Source of the DNA: Nostoc sp. FACHB-110
GTDB taxonomy: Bacteria > Cyanobacteriota > Cyanobacteriia > Cyanobacteriales > Nostocaceae
Reading direction: 5' to 3'
Length of the DNA stretch: 64,000 nucleotides
Assembly (NCBI RefSeq): GCF_014697425.1
Contig: NZ_JACJRU010000014.1
Span: 62,001 to 126,000 of the forward strand
Below the pieces are notes generated by a model, which was given only the letters and a program-made list of their open reading frames with translations, was not told where the DNA came from and did not search any database. A program made the translations under genes and the position numbers. Positions within the stretch are counted from its first letter, which is position 1. Each line of letters opens with the position of its first letter. Positions 34,595 through 43,731 of the stretch are shown in pieces.

Positions 34595-36379
34595 TTAATT
34601 GACTGTTGCTGTGCCTAATTGCAGAGCATAAAGGTTAGCGTAGACACCTTGCCGTGCAATTAGTTCTTGATGAGTACCTTGTTCGACAATTTGCCCTTGC
34701 TGAATTACCAAAACTTGGGAAGCTTGGGTAACGGTACTAAGGCGGTGGGCAATGACAAAGCTGGTACGACCTCGTAATAAACGGGCGATCGCAATTTGTA
34801 CTAGTTCTTCTGTACGCGTATCTATACTGCTAGTTGCTTCATCAAGAATCAGAATGCGCGGATCAATCAATACTGCACGGGCGATACTAATTAATTGTCG
34901 TTGTCCTTGGCTCAGAGGCGCGCCCCGTTCGCCTAGTTGAGTTGTGTAACCTTGGGGCAGTGAGGTGATGAAGTCATGCACATTTGCTAGTTGGGCTGCG
35001 GCTTCAATCTCTGCTTGAGTAGCTTGAGGACGACCAAAGGCAATATTTTCGGCTACAGTACCGCTAAACAAAATATTGTCTTGCAAGACAATGCCAATCT
35101 GACGGCGCAAACTTGCTTGCGTTACGCTTCTTACATCAATGCCATCAATTTTGACTGCTCCACCAGTCACATCATAAAACCGCAAAATCATGTTGATGAT
35201 TGTCGTTTTACCGGAACCAGTTCCCCCTACTAATGCAATCATCTGCCCAGGGTATGCATGTAAATTCACACCCTTAAGAACAAGTTGCCCTGGGTTATAG
35301 CCAAATTTGACATTCTCGAATGTGACCTCGCCTTGTATGGCTCGCATTTCTACAGCATCGGGCGCGTCGTTGAGTTGGGATGGTTCATCCAATAGCAAGA
35401 AAATTCGCTCTAACCCGGCAAAGGCTGACTGCGCTTGGGTGTAAAACTGGCTGAGAATTTGAATCGGGCGGAAGAACTGCTGGACGTAAAGCAAAAAGGA
35501 TGTGACTACACCTACTGTTGCGGCTCCGGTGACAGCCAGATAGCCACCATAAGCCAAAACCCCGGCGGTGGCTAAGGTGTTGAGAAAATCAATTGAAGGC
35601 AAAAATGCTGAGGTAATCGCTACAGCTTGAACGTTCGCATCACGATTTGCGGCGTTGAGGATGTCGAATTCGGCAATGTTGAGATTGACGCGGTTAAATG
35701 CTTGGGCTTCGCGCACACTGCCAATATCTTCTTCTAACTTGGCAGACAGTTCACCGATGGTTTGGCGAGTGACACGGAATCTGGCTCTAGCCCAGCGAGC
35801 AAACAAGCTTGTAGTCAAAATCATTAACGGTACAACTAGGTTACTCAATAAGCCAAGTTGCAAGTTGATGGAGAGCATAGCGATAACAATGCCCACCAAA
35901 CTAAAAATGTTACCTAGCATTTGGGCGATAGTTTGTCCAAATGCCTGATTTACAGTGTTGACATCATTCAATAGGCGGCTCATTAAATCGCCTGCTTCAC
36001 TGCGGTCAAAAAAACTGAGTGGTAGACTTTGAAGTTTGTTGAAAATATCTTGCCGCAGTTGCGCCAACAATCGCTGCATTATCCAGCCGACGCGGACAAT
36101 TTGCCCACGAATTGCCCAAATTCCGATTGCGTAGATTAAACCTAATAACGCTAATAGCAGCAACAAACCCTGCCAATCTCCCTTGGCAATTAAATTGTCA
36201 ATTGACCAGCCCAGTAAGAACGGCCCGATCGCCTGGGTAGATGCACCAATGATAACTAATGTCAAGGCTATGGGAATTTCTTTGCGGTAGGGTCGAAAGT
36301 ATTGTAAAAATCGCTGTATGGTAGATTTTTTGTGTGTTTTTTGCGATTCGGATGCCATCATCGCGCCTGTAGCTGTCAT
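34595..36379 (-). CDS. ABC exporter half-transporter, catalytic-site subunit
   Basis: The 594-residue protein has six membrane segments (about residues 35-320) and a C-terminal ATPase. Walker A is GGTGSGKTT, Walker B is ILILDEATSSID with the catalytic Glu, and the switch His is present in IAHRLST. Its signature motif is altered to LSQGQ. The gene overlaps the upstream half-transporter by four bases (ATGA). The two subunits are complementary: this one contributes the good Walker motifs, and its partner contributes the good LSGGQ. It is a heterodimeric exporter of the BmrCD/TM287-288 type, which moves drugs or lipids outward. The substrate is unknown. Confidence 0.93.
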   Translation of the reverse strand: MTATGAMMASESQKTHKKSTIQRFLQYFRPYRKEIPIALTLVIIGASTQAIGPFLLGWSIDNLIAKGDWQGLLLLLALLGLIYAIGIWAIRGQIVRVGWIMQRLLAQLRQDIFNKLQSLPLSFFDRSEAGDLMSRLLNDVNTVNQAFGQTIAQMLGNIFSLVGIVIAMLSINLQLGLLSNLVVPLMILTTSLFARWARARFRVTRQTIGELSAKLEEDIGSVREAQAFNRVNLNIAEFDILNAANRDANVQAVAITSAFLPSIDFLNTLATAGVLAYGGYLAVTGAATVGVVTSFLLYVQQFFRPIQILSQFYTQAQSAFAGLERIFLLLDEPSQLNDAPDAVEMRAIQGEVTFENVKFGYNPGQLVLKGVNLHAYPGQMIALVGGTGSGKTTIINMILRFYDVTGGAVKIDGIDVRSVTQASLRRQIGIVLQDNILFSGTVAENIAFGRPQATQAEIEAAAQLANVHDFITSLPQGYTTQLGERGAPLSQGQRQLISIARAVLIDPRILILDEATSSIDTRTEELVQIAIARLLRGRTSFVIAHRLSTVTQASQVLVIQQGQIVEQGTHQELIARQGVYANLYALQLGTATVN

Positions 36380-38154
36380 TTGTTCTCCTTGCGTTTAACT
36401 TGAGATTCCAAAATCGCACCATAGAGTGGGCTGGTTTGCATTAATTCTTCATGGGTTCCTTGAGCAACTAGTCTGCCTTTATCAATTAGAAAAATGCGAT
36501 CGGCATTTTTGACGGTACTGATGCGTTGAGCTACAACAAAAGTGACACAAGCTTTTTGACGGATTAAATCATCTAGTTCAGCTTGGATTTGGGAAGCGGT
36601 TTTTGCATCTACCGCAGAGGTACTGTCATCCAAAATCAGAATACTGTAATCGGTTAATAAGGTACGAGCGATCGCTATACGTTGCTTTTGTCCCCCAGAT
36701 AAGCCAACGCCCCGTTCCCCAACTATCGTTTCGTAGCCATCCGGCAAGCTACTGATAAAATCATGCATTTGGGCAGTTTTCGCTACTTCGATTACTGCTT
36801 CTAAACTGGCATTTGGTTTAGCGTAGGCAATATTTTCGCGGATAGTGCCTGAGAACAAGGTAGTTTCTTGAAATACGATCCCGATATGCGATCGGAGACT
36901 TTTGAAGGTAAAATCCCGCACATCTCGCCCATCAATCCGCACTGCGCCTTCGGTCACATCATAAAAGCGGGGGATCAAGTTCATAATGGTACTTTTGCCA
37001 GAACCCGTCATCCCTAAAACTGCTATGAGTTCTCTGGGTTTAGTTTCAAACGAAACATTCTTGAGAGCTTCGGTGGTTGCCCCAGGATAGCGAAAAGAAA
37101 CGTTTTCAAAGGTAATTCTACCGCCGCAGGTATCAAAATCAACGGCATCTGGGCGATCGCGGATTTCGATGGCTGCATCGACTATTTCATAAACCCGTCC
37201 CGCCGAAGCCGTGGCTTGAGCGATCGCCGGGGCAGCAAAGCCAATTAATAAAATAGGTTGTAAAATTAACGCCAAATAAGAATTAAAAGCTACCAGTTCC
37301 CCTATTGAGAATCTGTTATCAATCACTAGCGCACCGCCATAACCAAAAACCGCCAGAGTCACCACATTACTCAGCAAAAATATGAAGGGAAATGTGTTGC
37401 GGATGGCGCGAATCGTCGTCATATTAGCCGTGACTAGGGCATTGTTGAGAGTCGTGTAACGCGACTTTTCGGCCGACTCGCGCACAAAAGCTTTAACTAC
37501 CCTGATCCCAAAGAGATTTTCTTGCAATACGGAGTTAAGATTGCTGAGTTGTTCTTGTATCTGTCCGAATAGTCGGCTATTACGAGTAACAAATAATGCC
37601 ATCAATAAGGCGGTGATTGGGACTACTGTTAAGGTAATTATGGCTAGTCGCCAATTCATCACCAGCAAAATTATTGCCACACTTACCAAAGAAACGAGCG
37701 CACCAATCACCTGAATTAAACTAGTACCGATAAAGGTGCGGATTTGTTCGATGTCGCTGGTAACACGAGTCAGCAGTTGGGATGTTTGTGACTGGTCGTG
37801 ATAGCTAAAACTGAGATTTTGGATTTTGCTAAAAATTTTGTTTCGCAAGTCATAGGCGACACCTTGCGAAGCCGCTTCTGCCAAGTAGCTTTGACCAAAG
37901 TTAAACACACCGCGCGCGATCGCGGCAACTACCATCCAGGCTGCACTATAAAGAATTATGCGTAAATCTTGTTTAGTAATGCCTTGATCGATTCCCCAAC
38001 GGAAGAGTTGGGGTGTCAGCGCATTAGCAGCTGTTAATAATAAAAGGCTGAATAATGCTCCTAATGAAGTCCATCGATAATTACGCAAGCTTTCTAAGAC
38101 ACGCTTAATTGCTTGCATCGAAGAATTTTTTTGGGCTTCTGGTTGTTGAACCAA
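36376..38154 (-). CDS. ABC exporter half-transporter, degenerate-site subunit
   Basis: This is a 592-residue six-segment exporter with a C-terminal ATPase. Walker A (GMTGSGKST) and signature (LSGGQKQRIAIA) are canonical. Walker B reads ILILDDSTSAVD, with Asp in place of the catalytic Glu, and the switch His is replaced by Gln (VVAQRIST). These two changes mark the non-hydrolysing site of heterodimeric exporters. The partner is the gene at 34595-36379, overlapping by four bases. It is preceded by a small two-segment membrane-protein gene 51 bases upstream on the same strand, probably in the same operon. Confidence 0.93.
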   Translation of the reverse strand: MVQQPEAQKNSSMQAIKRVLESLRNYRWTSLGALFSLLLLTAANALTPQLFRWGIDQGITKQDLRIILYSAAWMVVAAIARGVFNFGQSYLAEAASQGVAYDLRNKIFSKIQNLSFSYHDQSQTSQLLTRVTSDIEQIRTFIGTSLIQVIGALVSLVSVAIILLVMNWRLAIITLTVVPITALLMALFVTRNSRLFGQIQEQLSNLNSVLQENLFGIRVVKAFVRESAEKSRYTTLNNALVTANMTTIRAIRNTFPFIFLLSNVVTLAVFGYGGALVIDNRFSIGELVAFNSYLALILQPILLIGFAAPAIAQATASAGRVYEIVDAAIEIRDRPDAVDFDTCGGRITFENVSFRYPGATTEALKNVSFETKPRELIAVLGMTGSGKSTIMNLIPRFYDVTEGAVRIDGRDVRDFTFKSLRSHIGIVFQETTLFSGTIRENIAYAKPNASLEAVIEVAKTAQMHDFISSLPDGYETIVGERGVGLSGGQKQRIAIARTLLTDYSILILDDSTSAVDAKTASQIQAELDDLIRQKACVTFVVAQRISTVKNADRIFLIDKGRLVAQGTHEELMQTSPLYGAILESQVKRKENK

Positions 38155-38205
38155 TGGTATTTACCCCTGTATCTTGTAAAAAATTATCTTTGGGCTTGTG
38201 TCTGG

Positions 38206-38583
38206 CTATTTATTCTGGAATTGTTCAGATTTCTTCCCCAAAGAAGCACTGCCAAAAAAGCTGGCCAAACTAAAAAACATCCAACCTAAACAGATATGTT
38301 TGCGTTCTTGCCACTTTTGCTCTTGGCTGATAACTATCGGTTTGGTTGTCGCCTCAATGATCTCTAATCCCCAGCAGCCCAATGCACCTATGCCAAATAA
38401 GTTGACACTCAAGATAGAGAAAATCATGATAGCTTTAAACAGGCGATCGGCGGCAGACTGCCGTCTCATTAACCGTTTGACAGCACGGCGATTCTGCATG
38501 AAACTAACTAGCTTCTCTTTTTCTTGCAGATTGCTTGCTGCTTGCGGTTTTGGCTCGTAGACGAGTTGTGTGTTATTAACCAT
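38206..38583 (-). CDS. Small membrane protein upstream of the ABC exporter
   Basis: This is a 125-residue protein. A polar, basic N-terminal 45 residues (VSFMQNRRAVKRLMRRQSAA) precedes two hydrophobic segments (LFKAIMIFSILSVNLFGIGA and WMFFSLASFFGSASLG). A plus-strand frame covers nearly the same bases, but the minus frame has the better membrane topology and sits in line with the exporter operon. No family is recognised. It could be an exporter accessory, by position only. Confidence 0.55.
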   Translation of the reverse strand: MVNNTQLVYEPKPQAASNLQEKEKLVSFMQNRRAVKRLMRRQSAADRLFKAIMIFSILSVNLFGIGALGCWGLEIIEATTKPIVISQEQKWQERKHICLGWMFFSLASFFGSASLGKKSEQFQNK

Positions 38584-38996
38584 TTGTTTGCACCTTTCTA
38601 GCAGTAACCAAGAATAGGCTGGAAGGTCTTTTTTGTATGGATTTTATGAGGAATTTATGTTCTAGCGTATCTGGCTATAGCTATATGTGTAAATTAAGTT
38701 TTATACCAGTGGTTAAATTTTTAACTCTTGGTACTGTTGAGACTGTTTAAGTTATTTGAAGAAGGCTGCAAAAGCCAGGAGACAGAATCAAGACGCTTGA
38801 AGACTCGCGCTTCGCGTTCCCATGAAATTCCCAATTCTGGCGACTGACGTATGTATTCTGTTTGATAATATATCTGGTGCGATCTGGCAATTTCTTTATC
38901 CCCTACACCCAGTCTCAAAATATTTATGAATACTTTTTAAGAATTTAACCAGAAAACTAAACACTTTATTAAGCTGTTAATAACAACACACCATCA
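38584..38996. other. Intergenic region without recognised gene
   Basis: About 410 bases lie between the DUF948 operon end and the small membrane-protein gene start. A 65-codon minus-strand frame at 38721-38918 contains an embedded repeat-like GCGCTTCGCGTTCCCATG and has no family resemblance. No clear promoter was picked out. Confidence 0.4.
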
Positions 38997-39026
38997 GGGA
39001 ACGACTGAGATTTTGTCGTCGTTCCC
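38997..39026 (-). terminator. Hairpin after the DUF948 gene, probable terminator
   Basis: GGGAACGAC (38997-39005) and GTCGTTCCC (39018-39026) form a perfect 9-bp GC-rich stem, 12 bases past the stop codon. It lacks a strong T-run on the minus strand, so it may be a processing or stabilising structure instead. Confidence 0.5.
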
Positions 39027-39037
39027 ATTCTCTAATG

Positions 39038-39550
39038 TTAAGAAAACTCATCCTCATCATAACTATCGTTAGAGCGATAAGCTTCTGCCTTGAGGCGGCG
39101 ATTTTCTTGTCTTAAAGTTTCCCGTTCTCGCAATGTTAGTTGTTTTTCGGCACTGGGTAAACGTTCGACGTTTCGCTTGCTAGATTTGGTACGTGTAAAA
39201 GTTTTCCAAGCGGTTTTCATCCCCACAAAAATGCTGCGAGTTCCTACTTGCAGATTTTGTGCTTGCTTTTTTGCACCATCAATGCCTTGGTCAACTTGTT
39301 TAACGACTTGCCCAGCACTTTTGACACCTTCACTTACATCGTTGGTTAAGTCAGTGATTTCAATGCCTGTCGTACGGATGGAATTTAAAGTTGGTGGTAG
39401 TTCGCGTGAGAGAGTGTCAAAAAACTTTTCGGCACTGCGGGCGGCGCGTGCTACCTCTTGCAAAGCGGGTATAGCCGCCACTAACACAGCCGTCAAACTG
39501 GCGGCAACTAAAAGTAGGGATAGTCCCAACCAAAACAGGGGATCAATCAC
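39038..39550 (-). CDS. DUF948-domain membrane protein
   Basis: The 170-residue protein has one N-terminal membrane segment (FWLGLSLLLVAASLTAVLVA). A helical region typical of DUF948 follows (ARAARSAEKFFDTLSRELPP, then TNDVSEGVKSAGQVVKQVDQ), with the heptad spacing of t-SNARE or methyl-accepting-like coiled coils. A basic tail ends the protein. Members often lie beside YtxH proteins, as here, with 11 bases between the genes. They may help link the membrane to cell-envelope or general stress functions. The exact role is unknown. Confidence 0.85.
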   Translation of the reverse strand: MIDPLFWLGLSLLLVAASLTAVLVAAIPALQEVARAARSAEKFFDTLSRELPPTLNSIRTTGIEITDLTNDVSEGVKSAGQVVKQVDQGIDGAKKQAQNLQVGTRSIFVGMKTAWKTFTRTKSSKRNVERLPSAEKQLTLRERETLRQENRRLKAEAYRSNDSYDEDEFS

Positions 39551-39561
39551 GGTTATGCTGT

Positions 39562-39912
39562 TTATGAACGTTCCAAAGGCTGAGGAAGCGGATCTGAGTC
39601 TTCTGGATCTGCTTCTCGTTTTAAGACTTGACTTTCGCGCTGAGTTGCATCTATACCAGCTGCGATCGCTTCTTTGAGTCTATCTAACGTTTCATCCCAG
39701 TTTTTAAGTGCATTGTTAGACAGACGGTCTGCCTGAATTTGTACACTCGTTGATAAATCTTCTGCTAATTCTGGGATAGCATCAGCAGATTTCTTCAGAA
39801 GTTTACGCGTTTCGCGCCCTGTACGAGGAGCAATCAGCAGCCCAGTTAAAGCCCCAATAGTAGCTCCCAGCATCAAACCGCCGAAAAAGACTCCAGAACG
39901 GTTATTAGACAT
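39562..39912 (-). CDS. YtxH-domain protein
   Basis: The 116-residue protein opens with the YtxH signature: a glycine-rich hydrophobic segment (FFGGLMLGATIGALTGLL) followed directly by IAPRTGRETRKLLKK. An amphipathic helix follows. YtxH proteins are small single-span membrane proteins, commonly induced by stress in Firmicutes and widespread in cyanobacteria. This gene is immediately upstream of the DUF948 gene and the two are clearly one transcription unit. Confidence 0.88.
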   Translation of the reverse strand: MSNNRSGVFFGGLMLGATIGALTGLLIAPRTGRETRKLLKKSADAIPELAEDLSTSVQIQADRLSNNALKNWDETLDRLKEAIAAGIDATQRESQVLKREADPEDSDPLPQPLERS

Positions 39913-40007
39913 TTTGACTGTTTCTCTCCTTACACCTATTTTAGGTGGGTTTTCTCTCTTGAATAACTAGAATAATGGTTCTTCAGTTAATTTATTGTGA
40001 CAATTTC

Positions 40008-40361
40008 TTATCGTGGAATGTTGCCACTACTTTTGGTAGCTTTGGTTGCTGTCTTTCTCAAAAAGGCAGAATTACGTCTAGGGAAATAGCGGTTTGCTAA
40101 CAATAGGAGACTAACAATTTGCTGCACTTGTTGGATTTTTAATTGTAGAGATTGATTACCCTGACGGAGGTTATTGATATTTCTTTGACTAATTTCCAGA
40201 TTTATCGGTGCTTGAGATAAAAAAGCATAGCTACATTGTTCATAAAAATTCAACCTGTCTGTGATCAATGCTATTCGCTGCTTAATCTGCCAAATTTGCC
40301 AAGCAATGAATAACAACATGAGGGAAATGAGAGTGTTAATAATGACTACTAGCGTTACCAT
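40008..40361 (-). CDS. Hypothetical membrane-anchored coiled-coil protein
   Basis: The 117-residue protein has an N-terminal membrane segment (MVTLVVIINTLISLMLLFIA). A predicted helical coiled coil follows (LEISQRNINNLRQGNQSLQL, then KIQQVQQIVSLLLLANRYF), with a basic tail. No family is recognised. It lies 95 bases upstream of the YtxH gene on the same strand, so it may belong to the same small-membrane-protein operon. Confidence 0.6.
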   Translation of the reverse strand: MVTLVVIINTLISLMLLFIAWQIWQIKQRIALITDRLNFYEQCSYAFLSQAPINLEISQRNINNLRQGNQSLQLKIQQVQQIVSLLLLANRYFPRRNSAFLRKTATKATKSSGNIPR

Positions 40362-40462
40362 TGTTACTTTTAATAGCAGTGGAGGTTAGGCCTTAAAAGG
40401 CTGTGAGAGGAACTAAGCAAGCGATCGCTCATAATAAAATTAATCTTCTTGGCAAAATACCT

Positions 40463-41056
40463 ATGGAAACTCTTATCCTCAACATACCACCTGCCGTAGG
40501 TTTGACAGACGAGCAGTTTTATCAACTGTGTATAGCCAATGATGAGTGGCGCATCGAACTTACCGCCGAAGGAGAACTGATAATTATGCCCCCAACTGGC
40601 GGCGAAAGCGGCATCCAAAATTCGGAACTCACAACCGAAGTAAACTTATGGAATCGTCAAACCAAGCTAGGCAAAGTATTTGACTCTTCTACAGAATTTC
40701 GCTTACCAAATGGTGCTTATCGTTCGCCAGATGTTTCTTGGATAAAACAAGAACGCTGGGATGCACTCACCACTGACCAACGGCGACGCTTCCCACCACT
40801 GTGTCCCGATTTTGTAATTGAGTTGCGCTCTCAAACTGATTCGCTTAAAACACTGCGGGCCAAAATGCAGGAGTATAAAGATAATGGTGCGCGTTTAGGT
40901 TGGTTGATTGACCCTATCACACCCTTAGTCGAAATTTACCGCCCTGGTGTTGCGGTGGAAACGCTGAACTTTTCGGTTGACCAACCACCCCAACTTTCGG
41001 GCGAAGATGTTTTACCAGGGTTTGTTTTAGATTTAAGCCTCATTTTGAATTTGTAA
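40463..41056 (+). CDS. Uma2-family (DUF820) putative nuclease
   Basis: From the ATG at 40463 the product is 197 residues, the usual Uma2 length. An earlier frame opening at 40403 adds an unlikely N-terminus. GELIIMPPTGGESG, YRSPDVSWI, CPDFVIELRSQTD and GWLIDP form the PD-(D/E)xK-like core, with the last motif in the E-x-R form. Uma2 genes are hugely expanded in cyanobacteria. They are presumed endonucleases of unknown purpose, perhaps linked to mobile elements. The gene is alone between divergent neighbours. Confidence 0.87.
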   Translation: METLILNIPPAVGLTDEQFYQLCIANDEWRIELTAEGELIIMPPTGGESGIQNSELTTEVNLWNRQTKLGKVFDSSTEFRLPNGAYRSPDVSWIKQERWDALTTDQRRRFPPLCPDFVIELRSQTDSLKTLRAKMQEYKDNGARLGWLIDPITPLVEIYRPGVAVETLNFSVDQPPQLSGEDVLPGFVLDLSLILNL

Positions 41057-41147
41057 ATTGAGCTTTTTATTTTGTATCGCCGCTACTATCGACCAACCTT
41101 GATGTAGTGATATCCTTTCTATCAATCTAAATCAGGAGAGCCGCAAG

Positions 41148-42446
41148 ATGTCCGTTAGCAATTCACCGCCCCAACTCAAACGCGAGTTAGGGGTTTTTGG
41201 TGCAACCCTGATGGGACTCGGTTCAATTGTGGGAACGGGTGTATTTGTGAGTATTGGTATCGCTGCGGGAATAGCTGGCCCGGCGGTAATTCTGGCAGTG
41301 GTCATAGGGGCAATTGTGGCGACTTGTAATGGTTTAAACAGCGCCCAGTTAGCAGCTAATCATGCTGTGAGTGGTGGTACTTATGAATATGGTTATAAAT
41401 ATCTAACTCCGGCTTTTGGTTTCACTGCTGGTTGGATGTTTTTAGTAGCGAAAACTGCTTCGGCTGCTACTGCTGCTTTAGGTTTTGCTGGGTATTTTCT
41501 GAATATTTTAGGTTGGAGTAGCAATTGGGTTATACCTGTGGCAGTATTAGCTGTGGTAGTAATGACCGTGATTGTGTTAAGTGGAATTCGACGGTCTAAT
41601 TTAGCTAATACTGTAATTGTTTCAGTAACTTTATTATCTTTAGGTTTATTTATTTTGATTTGTTTACCCCGTGCTGCAACTACGGGTATAGCAAATCTCA
41701 CGCCATTTTTTACTAGTTCTCCAGGGGCAGTACTTCATACTAGCGCGCTGATGTTTGTGGCTTACACTGGTTACGGCCGTATTGCCACAATGGGAGAAGA
41801 AGCGCGATCGCCTAGAGATACAATTCCTAAAGCGATGATTATTTGTTTGTTGCTGACAATGCTGTTATATATAGTTGTCGCAACTGTTGGTATTGGGGCT
41901 GTAGGCGTAGATTTTTTAACTGATGCTACAGGACAAGCAAAAGCCGCACCACTAGAAGTAGTAGCGCGGAGTTTAGCAGGTTCAAGTGCCGCTTTGGTTT
42001 TAGCTATCGGCGCGATGACTGCTATGTTAGGTGTACTATTAAACTTAGTGTTAGGCTTATCTCGCGTGTTACTCGCAATGGGTCGTCGTGGAGATGCGCC
42101 GCGATTTTTAGCCAGATTAAACCGTGAACAAAATTCGCCATACTGGGCTGTAGTTGTGGTGGGAATTGCGATCGCAATTTTAGTATTGTTAGGTAACGTC
42201 AAAACTACTTGGTCGTTTAGTGCTTTTAGCGTTTTAATTTATTACGCAATTACTAACTTAGCTTCCCTCAAACTCAGTTCATCCGAAAGGCTATATCCCT
42301 TATGGGTAGGCTGGTTTGGTCTGTTATCTTGTTTATTTCTGGCTTTTTGGGTAGAGTCTGCTATCTGGCAATTTGGCTTAGGGTTAATTGCGGTTGGTTT
42401 AATTTGGCATAAAACCCGACGGATAGTAGGTAATAAAGATAGCTAA
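41148..42446 (+). CDS. APC-superfamily amino acid permease
   Basis: This 432-residue protein has about twelve membrane segments. The first helix motif GLGSIVGTGVFVSIGIAAG is the classical APC glycine-rich signature, and FVAYTGYGRIATMGEEARSP is the helix 6 region. A good ribosome-binding site (AGGAG) lies before the start. It is distinct from the permease at 9397-10854 and shorter. The substrate cannot be told, but the cationic or small neutral amino acid subfamily is plausible. It is monocistronic, convergent with the PadR gene. Confidence 0.9.
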   Translation: MSVSNSPPQLKRELGVFGATLMGLGSIVGTGVFVSIGIAAGIAGPAVILAVVIGAIVATCNGLNSAQLAANHAVSGGTYEYGYKYLTPAFGFTAGWMFLVAKTASAATAALGFAGYFLNILGWSSNWVIPVAVLAVVVMTVIVLSGIRRSNLANTVIVSVTLLSLGLFILICLPRAATTGIANLTPFFTSSPGAVLHTSALMFVAYTGYGRIATMGEEARSPRDTIPKAMIICLLLTMLLYIVVATVGIGAVGVDFLTDATGQAKAAPLEVVARSLAGSSAALVLAIGAMTAMLGVLLNLVLGLSRVLLAMGRRGDAPRFLARLNREQNSPYWAVVVVGIAIAILVLLGNVKTTWSFSAFSVLIYYAITNLASLKLSSSERLYPLWVGWFGLLSCLFLAFWVESAIWQFGLGLIAVGLIWHKTRRIVGNKDS

Positions 42447-42552
42447 TATAGGACTCATATTTGATTTTTGAACGTCCAAACTTACTCTTTCCTACTACTA
42501 TTCCCTACTCCCTACTCCCTGACTACGCAAATAATTTCCATCATCAAACTAC

Positions 42553-43143
42553 TTATTGCTCGGACAGAAATTTATAAATCTCACGCTTTGCCTGAACAAG
42601 TAAATCGCGTATTCGATTTGCTTGTTCTAAATTGCCACTACGAGCCACCTGTGCAACAACATCATTTAACTCGGTTAAAGCGCGCCGCAAATCAATCAAT
42701 TCCGAAGGCTTGTTGTCTGCCAACCTGTCGTGAGCGTTGTGGGAATCAGCCTGCGGGTGGCGTTCGCCCAGTAATTGTCTACCACTATCTGTAATTGTGT
42801 AGACACGCTTACCTTCGACTTGCTCACTAGTTAAATAACCGCCTTCTTCCAACATTTGAAGTGTTGGATAAACAGAACCAGGACTAAGGCGGCGAAAGCC
42901 TCCATGACGGGTTTCTAGCTCTTTAATCAATTCGTAACCATGCTGAGGACGCTCTGATAAAAGCCCAAGCAGCATAAATTTAATGTCGCCACGACGGTGA
43001 CGAGGCGGTTCGTCTCCCCAGCCACCACCTGATGAACCTAATTTTCCATGTCCATGTCGTCCACGTCCACTCATGGAATGATGGGCAAATCCTTCTTCTG
43101 CATGGGCTGGTATCGGAAAATGTGGATGAAATTGTCTAAACAT
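42553..43143 (-). CDS. PadR-family transcriptional regulator
   Basis: This is a 196-residue regulator. The first 50 residues are a His/Gly-rich extension (HPHFPIPAHAEEGFAHHSMS, then GRGRHGHGK) that could bind metal. The winged helix follows: DIKFMLLGLLSERPQHGYEL, then a PGSVYPTLQMLEEGGYL recognition region and KRVYTITDSGRQLL. A C-terminal helical dimerisation region ends the protein. PadR proteins repress nearby genes and often themselves, releasing DNA on ligand binding. Two copies of a 10-bp palindrome lie 31 and 64 bases upstream of the start, implying autoregulation. Confidence 0.93.
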   Translation of the reverse strand: MFRQFHPHFPIPAHAEEGFAHHSMSGRGRHGHGKLGSSGGGWGDEPPRHRRGDIKFMLLGLLSERPQHGYELIKELETRHGGFRRLSPGSVYPTLQMLEEGGYLTSEQVEGKRVYTITDSGRQLLGERHPQADSHNAHDRLADNKPSELIDLRRALTELNDVVAQVARSGNLEQANRIRDLLVQAKREIYKFLSEQ

Positions 43144-43173
43144 ATGTAATTCCTTGTGTTTGTTGAAATATCA

Positions 43174-43183
43174 CGATATATCG
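43174..43183. promoter_or_regulatory. Palindromic operator, proximal copy
   Basis: CGATATATCG is a perfect 10-bp palindrome lying 31 bases upstream of the PadR start codon. It is identical to the copy at 43207-43216, and the two copies are 33 bases apart, close to three turns of the helix. Confidence 0.65.
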
Positions 43184-43206
43184 TTATCGCTGTATTCAAT
43201 ATATTG

Positions 43207-43216
43207 CGATATATCG
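43207..43216. promoter_or_regulatory. Palindromic operator, distal copy
   Basis: This is the second perfect CGATATATCG. Both copies are flanked by AT-rich arms (TATTGCGATATATCGGATT here). They probably bind the PadR dimer on the same DNA face. Confidence 0.65.
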
Positions 43217-43347
43217 GATTTGTCAACAAAAAATTTTCAATACTTGTGAAACTGCCTATATACAAGCGTTTGTGGGGTTTGGCAGTTATATCGTTAGGAT
43301 TTACGGATGAAAATGAAAATCAAGTGTGATGAGTGGTATGCCAGTCT

Positions 43348-43731
43348 TCAGTTGTCGGTGCTTAACGTAACCACGCTTCCTGCAATCACTTTCCAGTTGT
43401 TTTCAAATAGCTTCCAAACCCTGAGATAGCGGAATTTGCCATCAATTTCTTGCCCTAAATAGTTTCCTTTGATCTCTACCGTGACAGCAACAACAACGTC
43501 GTCTGCGATCATGTTTAGCATTAGATCGCTTGATTCAACTGTATGCAGGTTGATGTTTCCCGAACGGTAATTTTTTATATCCATCGCTTTAGTTGCCGTT
43601 TCGCCACTAGGCCCGTTAAACAGAAGCTCATCGTGCAGCAGTTGATCTAAAAGTTCCACGTTATTGGTTTTCATCGCTTTTAGGAGTTTTTTCTCGTTAG
43701 CGATGACCTGGGCTTTGTGGGTGGCATCCAT
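43348..43731 (-). CDS. NTF2-like (DUF4440/SnoaL-type) protein
   Basis: This is a 127-residue protein of NTF2-like size and pattern. An N-terminal helix (ANEKKLLKAMKTNNVELLDQ) is followed by LLHDELLFNGPSG, then beta strands ending KFRYLRVWKLFENNWKVIAG. DUF4440 members bind small hydrophobic ligands or act as small enzymes or immunity-like proteins. No catalytic residue can be assigned. The gene is co-oriented with the PadR gene but lies upstream of the operators, so it is a separate unit. Confidence 0.8.
   Translation of the reverse strand: MDATHKAQVIANEKKLLKAMKTNNVELLDQLLHDELLFNGPSGETATKAMDIKNYRSGNINLHTVESSDLMLNMIADDVVVAVTVEIKGNYLGQEIDGKFRYLRVWKLFENNWKVIAGSVVTLSTDN

Noticed and set aside
38198..38560. 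120-codon plus-strand frame
   Set aside because: It is antisense to the small membrane protein at 38206-38583, which has better topology and operon context.
38721..38918. 65-codon minus-strand frame between the DUF948 and exporter operons
   Set aside because: It includes a dispersed-repeat segment, has no family resemblance and lacks a convincing start.
41393..42202. Long minus-strand frames within the APC permease gene
   Set aside because: They are Thr/Ala-rich antisense products of a membrane-protein gene whose plus-strand motifs are clear.
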